A DNA stretch of 64,000 bases from Prorocentrum cordatum (taxonomy: Eukaryota; Sar; Dinophyceae; Prorocentrales; Prorocentraceae): the NCBI GenBank assembly GCA_963575745.1, contig CAUYUJ010016699.1, forward strand, positions 95,001-159,000, written 5' to 3'. The notes beneath the pieces are model-generated. The model was given only the letters and a program-made list of their open reading frames with translations, was not told the DNA's origin and searched no databases. The translations under genes and the position numbers were made by a program. How positions within the stretch are numbered: the first letter of the stretch is position 1; each line of letters opens with the position of its first letter. This document shows positions 1-10,489 of the stretch, piece after piece.

Positions 1-720
1 CGGCGATTGCGATGACTGCTTGGCGTTGGCTGGCGCTTCGCGGCGGCCGCGCTAACGCGCGCAGGCTCGCGCGCAGAGCGGCCAGCCAGCCTGGCGCGAC
101 CGACGCGGCCGTGGTGGCGCTGGCCGCCGCGGGCTTCCAAGCACGTCTCGCAGGCCGCGCTGGCGCGCGGGCGCTTCGCTGAGAGTCGGTGAGTCGGGCG
201 GGCGCGGTATCATGGCGACGTCGACATCGGCAGGCGCGATGATGATTCTATCGGTGCTGGTGACGACCATGGCGATGGCGACGGCAATGCCGATGGCTTC
301 GCCGATGCTGATCGTTGTGTTTTTGTATGTCATCGGGGCGCTCGATTTTGCAATCCTTGCGAAGCTTGCATTTTTTGAAGGATTTGGCGCGCGCGCGGAG
401 TGCACGTGTGGACTGTTATCCCTTGTTCGCTAGGAAAAATATCCTTGCACATGGATGATCTTGATACAAAAAACGAATGAGCGGGCATATTTTCTGAAAG
501 GGGTGAACGGACCAGTCGCTACCAGCATGGCTGGGATGCTACGAACTCATGGTTAGCATGAGCGGTGGGGCAGGATCGTGTGAAACTAGCACATCCCCTA
601 TGGGGAGGGGGGACAATCTCGCCCTCGGGGTGGCGGTGGATCTTGAGCCCTTTTCGGAAATGAGAGCCTACGTGGTGCGCCGCGATCGACGTGGTGCACC
701 CTAAGTGGTGCAATCTATGC
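1..720 (+). repeat. R1 long repeat, copy 1 (truncated by window start, internally short)
   Basis: First of six copies of a GC-rich repeat. Module a (about 1-330) carries the shared string GCGACCGACGCGGCCG followed by a GATGATG-rich stretch. Module b (about 330-670) starts at GGGGCGCTCGATTTTG and runs through a GC-alternating tract. Module c (about 670-720) is a short run of GTGGTGCA(A)TCT-like units. Compared with the other copies the interval between a and b is almost absent. Seen by direct comparison with copies 2-6; the identity of the repeat is unknown and I see no coding potential in it. Confidence 0.75.
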
Positions 721-1462
721 TGTGCTATTCGTTTTTTGCCCGCAGTGAAGTGTCAATTCCACTGCTCTTCCAATCGTCCCGCACACCCGCCCGCAATTTG
801 ATTGCAAAATTCATGAGGCGGCAATTATGATGCCTGCCGTGTGCTGGCTGGCACGTCGCTACGGCCGCGCGAGCGCGCGCAGGCTCGTGCGCAGAGAGGC
901 CGGCCAGTCTGGGGCGACCGACGCGGCCGCGGTGGCGCTGACCGCAGGGGACTTCCCTGTGCGTCTCGCAGGCCGCGCCGACGCGCGGGCACTTCGCTGC
1001 GAGTCGTTGACGGGCGGGTGCGGTATCATGGCGACGTCGACGACGGCGGACACAATAATGATTGTAGCGGGGCTGGTGGCGATGATGGAAGGATTTCGAC
1101 ATGCGCGCCTGGCCGACGGGCGCGTGTGGCCCGCGTGCTATTACTTGACAGGAATCGTGCCCCCCCCAGTGCGCGCGTAAGGGCGTTGGAGTGATTTCGA
1201 CATGCGCGCGCGAGAGGCCCCTTCGGTCGCATTCGATGAAGGTGTTGGAGAACCAATGATTTCCTCAATGCGTCGCAAGAGCGCGCTCGCGCAGATTTTT
1301 GTTGTTGTTCTTGTTGTCGCCGTCGTCGTTGTTGTTGTGGTTGTGGTTTGTTCGTTGGTGTTCTTCCCGGTCGCTGATGTTACCGACTCTTGTGGCCTTG
1401 ATGTGTCTTCGGGGCACTTGATATTGACGTCGTTGCGGGCCCCGAGGTGCTTGGCAGATTCC

Positions 1463-1492
1463 GGCACGCGCGCGCGACGACGCGCGCGTGCT
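1463..1492. repeat. GC-alternating inverted repeat of R1
   Basis: GCACGCGCGCG, then a short spacer, then CGCGCGCGTGC: an 11-bp perfect inverted repeat made mostly of alternating CG. The same structure recurs in R1 near 3312-3343, 3592-3625, 4746-4774, 6164-6197 and 10571-10601, with spacer changes such as CGACGA, CGTCGG and CGACA. It could form a hairpin or Z-DNA. Confidence 0.8.
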
Positions 1493-1572
1493 TTTCGCGT
1501 TTTGTTTTGAAGCGTTACAAACTGATGAGTTTCGATGAGCGAGTGTGCGCGCGTAGTGTTTTATGCAGAGGC

Positions 1573-1672
1573 TGGTGGGTGGTGGTGGTGGTGGTGGTGG
1601 TGGTGGTGGTGGTGGTGGTGGTGGTGGTGGTGTGTGTGTGTGTGTGTGTGTGTCTGTGTGTGTGTGTGTTTT
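1573..1672 (+). repeat. GGT then TG microsatellite
   Basis: About 19 GGT/TGG units pass directly into a TG run interrupted by one TCTG. It sits inside module b of R1 copy 2. Poly-Trp, poly-Val and poly-Thr frames here are repeat artefacts. Confidence 0.95.
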
Positions 1673-1875
1673 TGGGCGGGGGGGCGATGTCGGCTCGGCT
1701 GGGGTCGTATGATCTCACATTAAGAATGAGCGAGGGGGCAGTGTCGCATTTAAACCGCACATCCCTGGGGCGGGAGGAATCCCGGAGGGCATGGGGGTGG
1801 GTGGGTGGTAGATCCGATTCGATTTTAGATTGGATTTAAAATGGGATGCAACATGTGTGGTGTGATCCATGTGGT

Positions 1876-3875
1876 GAAACACGCTCCGCCGATCTTGGAA
1901 CTGTCAAGTCAACTCCGCTGCTCGCGCAATCGCCCCGCCCGCCCGCCCGCAACTTGGTTTGCAAAACGCAAGGGGCGGCGGGTATGATGACTGCTCGGCG
2001 CCGGCTGGCGCATCGCCGCGGCCGCGCTAGGGCGTAGGCTTGCGCGCAGAGCGGCCGGCTAGTCTGGCGCGACCGACGCGGCCGCGGTGGCGCTGGCCGC
2101 CGCGGACTTCCAAGCGCGTCTCGCGGGCCGCGTTGACGCGCGGGCACTTCGCTGCGAAGCGGTGAGTCGTGCGGGCGCGGTATCGTGGCGACGTCGACAA
2201 CGGCAGACGCGATGATGATAGTGGCGATGGTGACAATGGCGACGGCGAGGGCAATGGCGGCGCCGATGCTGATCGCGCCGATGTCGATGATGGCACGCTC
2301 GCGTCGGTGATGAAGGTTGCGACGGGGATTTCGACGCGCGCTTTCTTCAGAATTCGCAGGGGCGCGCGCCAACCCGTGATGAACGCTGATGTTGCGAACC
2401 ATGTGTTTTTATGCTTCCCCGCGCTATGTCGCACCGATCAGGTGCTGCTCTCCGCAAGGTGCCGCCGATCAGGTGCCCCCCTCCTCCTTCCCTTCCTGCT
2501 TGGCTGCCTGGCAGCTCCCGCCCCCCCTTGCCAGCTGGGCCCCCCGCCCTTGGCGCCGCGCCGTTCTGGCGCGCGGGCCCGACGCCGGGTCCCCCTTAGG
2601 GCCTTGCGGCCTCAATTTTGTTGCCCCGCTGCGCAGCCCCTGGCGGCGCCGGGTCCGCGCGGCCGCGGGGCCCCCGCGTCTCGGCGCGCCGCCGGGGCTG
2701 GGTTGTGGGCCGCTGCCGCCCCGCCTGCCAGGGGCCCCCCGCGGGCGGGCGCTCCCATTCCCCCGCTCCGCCGCCTTTTCCCCCCATGCCTGCTTCCCTC
2801 CCCCCTTCGCGCGCCGCCATGGCGCCGCTTGCTGCCGCTCCTGGTACGCGCCCCCCCCCCGGTGCCTCTGGATGCGGATGCTGCGCCGGGGCGCGTCTCC
2901 CCGCCGCTTGCCATCCTGGTGGGCGCAGCATTCCGCCGTTGGCAGCCCCCAGCCGGGACTCCTGCATTGCCGCGACAACTGGCGCCTCGTGCTGGGCGCC
3001 GGCGGCGCCCGTGGGCGCGCCGAGGCCGCGGCCGGGCTGCTGCCGTGGCCCCGCTGCCGCTGCTGGCCGCGCTCGCCCACTTGACAGTGAGTGCCTCTGC
3101 GTCTGAGTGCCCGCCCCCTCCTCCTGTCCTCCGCGGCCGCCTCGCGCTCCCCTTCCCCCCCCCTCTTGCGCGCTGGCCAATTCGCGCGCCGGTCGCCCCG
3201 GGTCGCCGCTCGCCGGCGCAGTGCTTGCCTCGCCGCCGACGAGACAAGTTTTGATGTTTCCAGGGCTCTCGATTTTGAAATGCTTGCTGAACCTGCGATT
3301 TCTGACGGATTGCGGCGCGCGCGCGACGCTGTGCGCGCGCGCTTCGTGGCAGCGGGTTCTCGCAACAGCGCGCGCGCGAGGGCGTTCGAATGCTTTCGAT
3401 ATGCGCGCGCGAGTGTCGCGTCTGGTAGCGCGCGATGAAAGTGCCCGAACACTTTTCTCAAGATTTCGCAGGTGCGCGAGCGCAGACTAATTCTTGAAAG
3501 TTCTGGCCGCTGGTATTCTTTTTGGTGGTGATATGTTTTCGGGGTCCTCGATCTTGGCATCTCTGCGACATTTGCGGTTTCTCGATGATTCGGCACGCGC
3601 GCGCGTCGGCGCGCGCGCTCGTGCACTTCGTCCCATGGGTTGCAAGGGGTTCTTGAAAAGTGTTGGCTTTTGATGAACGAGCGCTCGCGTGTCTTCTTTG
3701 TTTGCCCCTGTTTTCCTCCGGGAGGGGGGGTGGGGCGGGGGGTGGGCTGTCTGGGATGGTGCGATTTTTTATTCAGGATGGGCGATGGGGCAGAATCACA
3801 AGTAAATTTCAATGCGAAGTGACGGGCGGCCGCTAAGTCCGGGGGGGGGGTCCTGATGGAAGGCGAATTGATGCG
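1876..3875 (+). repeat. R1 long repeat, copy 3, split by an 0.8-kb GC-rich insert
   Basis: Module a runs 1876-2415 (GCGACCGACGCGGCCG near 2070). The copy is then interrupted at about 2425-3245 by an unrelated GC-rich block. Module b resumes at CTCTCGATTTTGAAATG (about 3266). This copy is mosaic: b-head, then the tail of module a (GCGTTCGAATGCTTTCG, about 3381), then a second b-head at about 3540 with its own GC-alternating inverted repeat. Confidence 0.7.
2425..3245. other. GC-extreme insert within R1 copy 3
   Basis: About 820 bp of very C/G-rich, A/T-poor sequence with many poly-C runs. Stops are so rare that several frames on both strands stay open for 150-450 codons, all rich in Pro, Ala, Arg and Gly, with no domain I recognise. 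Overlapping openness in many frames argues for composition rather than coding. Both edges coincide with the point where other R1 copies carry other filler. Confidence 0.6.
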
Positions 3876-5010
3876 CGCGGCGAGCTACCAACTCTACTGC
3901 TCGCGCAATCATCCCGCCCGACCGCTCGCGGCGTGGTTTGCAAAACCCACGGGGCGGCAATTGTGATGCCTGCCTGGCGCTGGCTGGCGCGTCGCAGCAG
4001 CTTCGCTAGCGCGCGCGGGCTCGCGCCCGGAGAGGCCGGCTAGTCTGGCGCGACCGACGCGGCCGCGGTGGCGATGGCCGCCGCGGACATCCCAACGCGT
4101 CTCAGAGGCCGCGCTGACGCGGGGCACTCCAGCGAGTCGGTGACTCGGGCGGGCGCGGTGTCAAGGCGACGTCGACGACGGCGGGCGCGATGATGAGGGC
4201 GACGATGATTGCGGCGACGATGATGACGGCGACGGCAAGGCCACTGACGGCGCCGACGTTGATCGCGCCGATGACCACGATGGCGTGTCGGTGATGAGGG
4301 TTTTGGAAGTATTGCAACGTGCGCGTGCGGTGGCCAGGCGCGAATGCCCGCATTATACCAACTATTTGACGGGGGTCGTGCCTCCCCCAGTGCGCGCGCG
4401 GGGGCGTTAGAATAATTGCGACGCTCGCGCGCGCGAGGCCCTTTTGGTCGAATTTGATGGAACTGTTGACAGATTCATTTTTTCAGGATTCGCCAGGGCG
4501 CGCGTGAACTCTGTATCTCACGTAAGCAAGTATGTTTGCGCGTGTATGTGTATGTTTGCGTGTATGTATGTGTGTATGTATGCATGTATGCATGCGCGCA
4601 TGTTTGTGTGTATATGTACAACTATATGTATACGCACATGTATATGTATATGAGCTGATGTTGCACGTCCATGTGTGTTTCATCTGTTCCGGGGAACGCG
4701 ATTTTGAAATCTTCGCCAAACCTAAAGCACTTTCTGAAGGATTGCGGCACGCGCGCGCGACAGCGCGCGCGTGCACGTCGTCTGATTTGTCCCGAGTTTT
4801 CTTGAACGTGGGAGATTTTTGAGAAACGCGTGTGCGCGCATACTTTTTGTGCAAAGGATGGTGGTGGACGGGGGTCGATGCCAGCTGGGCTAGGAAGGTG
4901 CGAGTTCGTATTCAACGAGCGTCGGGGCAACATCGCATGTAAATTGCACATCGTCGCGGCGGGGGGGGGATCATCCCGGGGGTGGGATGGTAGATCCTAA
5001 CTTCTTCGCG
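3876..5010 (+). repeat. R1 long repeat, copy 4
   Basis: Module a runs about 3876-4500 (GCGACCGACGCGGCCG near 4049; a-tail GGGGCGTTAGAATAATT near 4401). A TATG/TGTA microsatellite fills about 4528-4660. Module b starts near GAACGCGATTTTGAAATC (about 4694) and carries the GC-alternating inverted repeat at 4746-4774, ending near 5000. Confidence 0.75.
4528..4660 (+). repeat. TGTATG/TATATG microsatellite
   Basis: Irregular TGTATG, CATG and TATATG units occupying the junction between modules a and b of R1 copy 4, which is the position of other filler sequence in copies 2, 3 and 6. Confidence 0.9.
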
Positions 5011-5118
5011 CAAGGGGAACATTCTCCAATCAGAGCTTGCCTCTGTGGGGGTCCAAGCGGATTCATATGGTTAGGTGAGGTGCGGCGCCAATTTCGGCGG
5101 CGCGCCCGGGTGTCAAGA
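5011..5118. other. unique spacer between R1 copy 4 and the CCCTATAG array
   Basis: Short non-repetitive stretch; no gene or motif seen. Confidence 0.5.
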
Positions 5119-5340
5119 AGCCCTCTAACCCTATAGCCCTATAGCCTTATAGCCTTATAATACTATAGCCCTATTGCCCCCATAGCCCTATAGCCCAATA
5201 GCGCTATAGCCCAAATGGCCTTATAACCTTGTAGCCCTATGACCCTATAGTCCTATAACCTATAGCCCTATACCCATACAGCCTATAGCCTTATAGCCCT
5301 ATAGCCCAATAGCCCAAAAGCCCTACAGCCCTATAGCCGT
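5119..5340 (+). repeat. CCCTATAG octamer array
   Basis: About 220 bp of imperfect 7-9-bp units, mostly AGCCCTAT, with variants such as CCTTATAG and CCCAATAG. It resembles a degenerate telomere-like array in length and C-rich strand bias but does not match CCCTAAA. It lies between R1 copies 4 and 5, so it is interstitial here. Confidence 0.95.
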
Positions 5341-5385
5341 TAAAGGATTATGATTGGGTTTTTATTCGGTATAATATTTTCTATT

Positions 5386-6345
5386 TTGTGCAATCCATGT
5401 GGTGCAATCTCTGTTGTGCAAGTCATTTCCGTCCGCAGTGAATTGTCAACTCCACGGCTCGCGCAGTCGTCCCACTGGCCTGCCCGCAACCTTGTTTGCG
5501 CAACCCATGCGGCGGCGATTGCGATGAGTGCTTGGAGCTGGCTAGCGCATCTCTGCGGCCGCGCTAGCCCGCGCATGCTCGCGCGCGCGGCGACCAGCTA
5601 GTCTCGCGCGACCGACGCGGCCGCGGTGGCGCTGGCCGCCGGTCATTTCCCACAGGACCTGCCACAGGACACTCCAATGCGAATTGGCGACTTGGGCGGG
5701 CGCGGTATCATGGTAACGTCGGCAACGGTGGGCGCGATGATGAAGGTAGCGATGCGGGTGGCGACGATGACGACTGCGGCAAGGCCATTGACGGCGCCGA
5801 TGCTGATCGTGCTGACGACGATGACGGGGCCTTCGCGTCCGTGATGAAGGTTTTGGACGGGGTTCGACATGCGCGCTCGGCCGACGCACGGGCGCGGTCC
5901 GCGTGGTATAGTTTAACGCGGATCGTTCCCACCCTCCCCCGGCACGCGCGCAAAGGTGTTCGAATGATTTCGACGTGCGGCGCGAATGGCCCGTTTCGCA
6001 GAATTGAATGCACATGTTGAAAAACTTATGGCTTTACTAAAGCATTCACCGGGGCGTGAGCGCAGGCCTTTTTGAAAACTGAGGTTGCAGAACCCTGTGT
6101 TTCTCAATGTTTTTTTGGCACTCAATTTGAAGCCCCTGCGAACCGTAAGGTTTTGACGGATTTCGGCATGCGCGCGCGACGATGCGCGCGCGTGCACTTC
6201 GTTTGATTTCTTTGGCGAGGGATCCTTGCGACAGCACGCGCGCATGGGCGTTCGAACGATTCCGACATGCGCGCGCGAGAGGCCCGTTTGGTAGCAGGAA
6301 AACCTATGATTTTCTGAAGGTTTCGCCCCCCCCCCCCCCCGATTT
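5386..6345 (+). repeat. R1 long repeat, copy 5
   Basis: Module c/a begins with CAATCCATGTGGTGCAATCT (about 5390). Module a follows with GCGACCGACGCGGCCG near 5606, and the a-tail TGTTCGAATGATTTCGAC lies near 5956. A b-head with the GC-alternating inverted repeat (6164-6197) and another a-tail (GGGCGTTCGAACGATTCCG near 6246) end at a poly-C run at about 6326-6341. Confidence 0.75.
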
Positions 6346-6360
6346 TTTGAATATACATAT

Positions 6361-6365
6361 AGGTA

Positions 6366-6396
<31 letters not shown>

Positions 6397-6409
6397 ATGT
6401 ATGTATGTT

Positions 6410-6443
<34 letters not shown>

Positions 6444-6496
6444 TGTATGCATTTATGTATGTATGTATGTATGTATATATATATATATATATACAT
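6361..6496 (+). repeat. GTCT-TATG-TA compound microsatellite
   Basis: GTCT units, then ATGT units, then a TA run, abutting the end of R1 copy 5. No gene. Confidence 0.97.
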
Positions 6497-7085
6497 ATAC
6501 TAGAACCACGCGGGCGCTTGTCGCGCGCTTAGGTTCTAGTCGATTCCGAAGACGTTGTTAGTGGGCATTGTGTGCATCCCAGGATGCAGCTGCGCCACGG
6601 TTCCCTTTCCCGCTTGGTTGATGGCCTCTGGGGGTTTCCTGGGGGCCTCTAGGGTCCCTCTCCCGAAGCCGTCTCCTGGTTGCCTCCTCCCCGTCCTCCT
6701 GCGTCGTCCGTGGAAGCTTTCTGACGGGCCTTTTCATGCTTTGTGAGGTGTCAGGGCGACAATCATCATCAGCAGCAGCATCATCATCATAATCATGGTG
6801 CCCATAATGGTGGTATTCATCGTCATGATCATTAATACCATCAACAACAGGGTCATCCCCTAACCTTCATAATGATAAGGATAAGAATCCGCCGGCCCAA
6901 CGGGCCAAGGGCGTGCTAAGATCTCCGGTAACTGGTTAACAATATTCTAGTTCGCGCGCGCGGGGCCGTCCCTGGGGGTCCCCGGGCGAAAAGTACCCCG
7001 GGAGACTCCCTGGAGACCCCCGGGATCAGAGATGTCAAATCGGGCAATTTTTCGGCACCCCTCACGAGGATCGTGGCCTCCGAGG
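6497..7085. other. non-coding stretch
   Basis: No supported gene. Contains a short CATCATCAG run (about 6760-6800) and at 7030-7095 an AT-richer sentence (GGGCAATTTTTCGGCACCCC) that precedes the decamer block, as AT-rich spacers do in the other decamer blocks. Confidence 0.5.
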
Positions 7086-7255
7086 GGAGGGGCGCAATCG
7101 ACTACCCCTCCTCCTGACCAAAGAGGTCCCCAAGAGCCCCCCAAGAGGCTGCAGGGGCCCACAAGACGCCGCCAAGGAACCTCAAGAGGCTCCCAAGAGG
7201 CCCCCAAGAGGCCTCCAAGAGGCTACCCCCAAGAGGCCCCAAAGATCGCTGCAGG
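7086..7255 (+). repeat. CCCAAGAGGC decamer block 1
   Basis: Degenerate tandem repeat of about 10-13 bp with core CCAAGAGGC and runs of C between units. Same family, same orientation as 24.4-25.0 and 39.9-40.1 kb, opposite orientation to 9.3-10.2, 13.0-13.6 and 42.7-43.9 kb. Confidence 0.85.
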
Positions 7256-8635
7256 GCCAGTCCAGTTCATTCTTGGTGATGACAAATACACTCCTGTGTC
7301 AATGCTTAGCTCACTCTTGATTGAAACGCATTTCATCCCTGGGCGGATGGAGGGAGTCTCTTACTCACAACGCTTGCTGCTGCACCCCTGAAGCTGCACA
7401 CTCCCTCCCCCGCCTCCTCCATTTTCTTATCCTCCTCATCCTGCTTCGTTTTCCCCCTCCTTTTCTCGCCACTGCACTGTCGCCCTGTGCACTGCGACCA
7501 CCCCCTTTTCCTCCCTTCCTACCAGACACACACACACACTCTCTCTCTCTCTGTCTCTCTCTTTTCTCTCTCGCGTCGAGGGGCATAACTATCGCAACAG
7601 TCACACTGTCTTCATGGCCCCCGCAGGAGGATCCACGCGCAACGACCCCCACAAGGGCGCCAGGGACACCCCAGGCCGGCACAAGCTAGAAACCCCGTGG
7701 AAACAACGATTCCCCCGACACCTCCTCAGAGGATCGCCACGAATCGACACGAAGCTGTTCCACGGGGGCCGCTTCAACACAAACATGCTGAACACAACGC
7801 CTCAGAAAAAACCGCCGCCCCCTGCAGCTCCGCACTGCCGACGACCTATCAACCAGTCGACCGCGGCGCGCAATATGGGCAGGCGGAATGAGCGAAGCGA
7901 TTGAATCCGCCCGCCCACCAGGCAGAGGGGCGTGTGAGATTTAACTACGAGGGCTCCTTCCAGAGCTTCGCCCCTCTCCTTTTCCCCCCCCGGACGCCTC
8001 CGCAATTCCGCCGCCCGGCTGCGCTCAACCCCCTTCTCCGGCCCCAAGACGGCTTCCAAACGGCGTCCAAGACGAGTTCGATTTTCACACCGCTTCCAAT
8101 ACATTTTTCGGGCGCATGTGGGCTCTATTTTGGCTAAATCAACTCCTGGGGCCCTCAAGAACACTTCTTGGGCTCAACCACGCGTACAGACTGGAAACCT
8201 CAAAAATATAGCCAAAAATACTTGTTTTGGCAGATTTTCGTCTCGCCGGGGATCGCCCGGACGCCTCTTCTGGCTGACTTCCGGGCTCGCCTGGGGCATC
8301 TTTCAGCGTGTACACTTCGACACCGTCTTTGGACACGCTCAGGAAACAATTTTGGACGATCCCGGGCTCAACTTAGGCACCCAAGCGGGGCCCAAAACGG
8401 CCCAGAACCGGCCAGGTTTTTACAGGAAGACGGACGGGGCTGCGGTCCCATGCGGGGATGCTCGCGCTTAGGTCGTCCAGAAGCCCGCTTGGGCCGCCTC
8501 GGGCTTGTCTTGGGCCCCTTTTGGGCCCTTCTCCGGGCCCTCTTCGGCCCTCCTTGGCGCCATTGGAGCTGTTTCCAAAGCGTCTTTGGCTGGTCTTCGG
8601 CGCCGTTCTGGCTATCTCTGGCCTCCTACAGTGGA
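7256..8635. other. non-coding stretch with AC/CT microsatellite
   Basis: CACACACACACTCTCTCTCT run at about 7526-7575. The rest (7600-8635) has degenerate GGGCCCTT/CTTGGG words of decamer type, and an AT-richer spacer around 8185-8245. Open frames here are short, shared with the complementary strand and without recognisable domains. No gene is supported. Confidence 0.5.
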
Positions 8636-8880
8636 TTAGGTCTGGGCCACCATCGGGGCTGCCACGACGTCAACCATCCGGCCCAACGACACACATTGGA
8701 GCAAACAGAGGGCCAATCATCCAGGCAGCCATTGGGCAAACCATCGGACCCGCCGTCGCTCCAGCCATCGGGGGCATCATGGGGACTACCATCCCGGCCA
8801 CCCATCGGGACACCCAAAGAAAAACCATCGGGACCCCCACGATGTCACCCATCCGGCCAAACGAACACACACGGGCGACA
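8636..8880 (+). repeat. degenerate CCATCGGG minisatellite
   Basis: CCATCGGG and variants (CCATCCGGCC, CCATTGGGC) recur every 12-24 bp. Complementary-strand frames read as Met/Gly/Pro-rich repeats. Treated as a degenerate minisatellite rather than coding. Confidence 0.6.
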
Positions 8881-8997
8881 GAACTGCGGGACTTCAACAC
8901 AGACAACCTCATCCGGCGAGAGCAAGAATGGGCGGGCGGTGAACGCGAAGCGTCTTGAATAATAATACGAATGAAAAATCATCACCCCATTTTCAGC

Positions 8998-9225
8998 TTC
9001 AGCATCACCACCATCACCATGATCATCATGAGCATCCTAGCGAACATCATCAACATCATCTTCATCATCGTCGTCATCATCATCGTCGTCGTCATCATCA
9101 ACCTCATCATTATCATGGTCATCATCATCACCATCACCAGAATCATCATCAGCATCGGCATCCTCATCATGCTCAGAATCACCATCATCGTCATCTCCAT
9201 AATACTTAGCATCGTCGTCATCATC
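8998..9225 (+). repeat. CAT/CGT trinucleotide array
   Basis: CATCATCAC, CATCGTCGT and related units over about 230 bp. Poly-His, poly-Ile and poly-Asp frames are artefacts. Confidence 0.95.
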
Positions 9226-9289
9226 ATCTGGACCACACGTGCAAGAGTGGCGTTTTTTGGGGGCAGAAGCAAGATTAATCATGTTCCGG

Positions 9290-10180
9290 GAAAGCCTCCT
9301 GGGAACATGAGTGGTTTGGGGTGTCTCGGGGGGCCTTTTCGGGCTTCCCTGGAAGCTTCTTGGGGACCTCTTTGGGCTTCCTGAGATCCTCTTGGATGCC
9401 TCACGGAGCTTCTGGGGAGCCTCTGGATGGCCTTCGGGGGCTTCCTGGGGGCCTCTGAAGCCGGAGACCGCGAAATGTCGGTTCGCATGGCACCTGTGCT
9501 CCCTCTTGTGGTCGTTTTTGGAGCCCTCTTGGGAGATCTGGGGAGCCTCCTGGGCTGTCTCGGGGCCGTCTTCGAAGCCTCTTGGGCCGTCTTGGAGCGA
9601 ACTCAAGGGTCTCCTACGCCGTTCGGGAGCGTCGGTAAGCAGAGAAATCGAAAACGAAACAATCTTTCAGAAACAAACGGAAGATCAACGATTTTTGCGT
9701 GGTGGGGCCATCTTGGGGCTTCCTGGGGGCTTCTTGGGGGCCGCTTGGGGGCATCTTGGGGCCTCTTCGGGACCTCTGGGGGCCGCCTGGGGCCTTGTTG
9801 CGGCGGAAGGTTCGAATGTTCAGTTCGTGGTCCCCCTCTTGGGCTGCTCTTGGGGCCGTCCTGGGTCCGTCTTGGGCCGTCTTGGGTGCCTCTTGGGCCG
9901 TCTTGGGGTCCTCTTGGAAGCCTCTTGGGCCGTCCCGGGGCGCTCTTGGGGGCATCCTGGGCAGTCTTGGGGCGCTCTTGAGGACCTGTTGGGCCTTGTT
10001 GGAGCGTCGGGAAGGTGAAAAGACGATCAAAGCCAAACACATCGAAAAACACAATGAAGAATCATCGATTTTGGCCTCTCGGGGCTCTCTTGGGACGCTT
10101 ATTTGAAGCCTCTTGGGGCGGCTTCGGGGCTTCTTGGGCTGTCTTGGGGCCATCTTAGGCGTCTTCGGGGCCTCTTGAGG
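9290..10180 (-). repeat. decamer block 2 with AT-rich spacers
   Basis: Core GCCTCTTGGG (complement of CCCAAGAGGC) repeated with variable G runs. Two AT-rich spacers, at about 9640-9695 and 10010-10070, are about 370 bp apart and end in ATCAACGATTTTT and AATCATCGATTTTGGCCTC. The repeated LGASWG-like and PRGPQEAP-like peptides on the two strands follow from the decamer and are not evidence of a gene. Confidence 0.85.
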
Positions 10181-10332
10181 ATTTCTTGACCATCTGTACA
10201 GCCCGCGTGGCCTGTCATGGGCAATTTGGAAGCGGCCCGGGGCAGTCCCAGGGGGTCTGTGACCCCCCAAAGGTCCTGGGGGGCGCCCATGGGGAAGGGT
10301 GGCACCGGCCCGCCCCCCCCCGGCCTACTCCG

Positions 10333-10370
<38 letters not shown>

Positions 10371-10390
10371 ATATGTATATGTATATGTAG

Positions 10391-10422
<32 letters not shown>

Positions 10423-10460
10423 ATATATATATATACACATGTGTGTGTACATATAATCAG
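10333..10460 (+). repeat. TA/TATATG microsatellite
   Basis: TA run, then ATGTAT units, then TA again, immediately before module b of R1 copy 6. Confidence 0.97.
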
Positions 10461-10489
10461 CCAAATAACATAAACAAACTGCGTTTGTA

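Larger units (their letters stand above)
721..1875 (+). repeat. R1 long repeat, copy 2
   Basis: Full a-b-c order. Module a covers 721-1300 (GCGACCGACGCGGCCG near 916), a variable GTT/GTC-rich filler covers about 1300-1436, module b starts near GCGGGCCCCGAGGTGC and contains the GC-alternating inverted repeat at 1463-1492, and module c is near 1842-1875 (GTGTGGTG...ATGTGGTG). A GGT/TG microsatellite lies inside module b. Open frames on both strands are short or low complexity and differ between copies, so they are not reported. Confidence 0.75.

Noticed and set aside
2169-3812. Very long open frames on both strands (up to 447 codons)
   Set aside because: They lie in the GC-extreme insert and R1; four or more frames are open at once, residues are almost only Pro, Ala, Arg and Gly, and no domain is visible.
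8120-8150. ATTTTGGCT reminiscent of the dinoflagellate spliced leader
   Set aside because: Only nine contiguous bases match and the flanks (TCT before, AAATC after) do not.
9311-10018. 235-codon plus frame rich in G-A-S-W-G-P-L and overlapping minus frames rich in R-P-P-R-G-P-Q-E-A-P
   Set aside because: Direct translation of the degenerate decamer repeat; stop-free because the repeat lacks stop trinucleotides.
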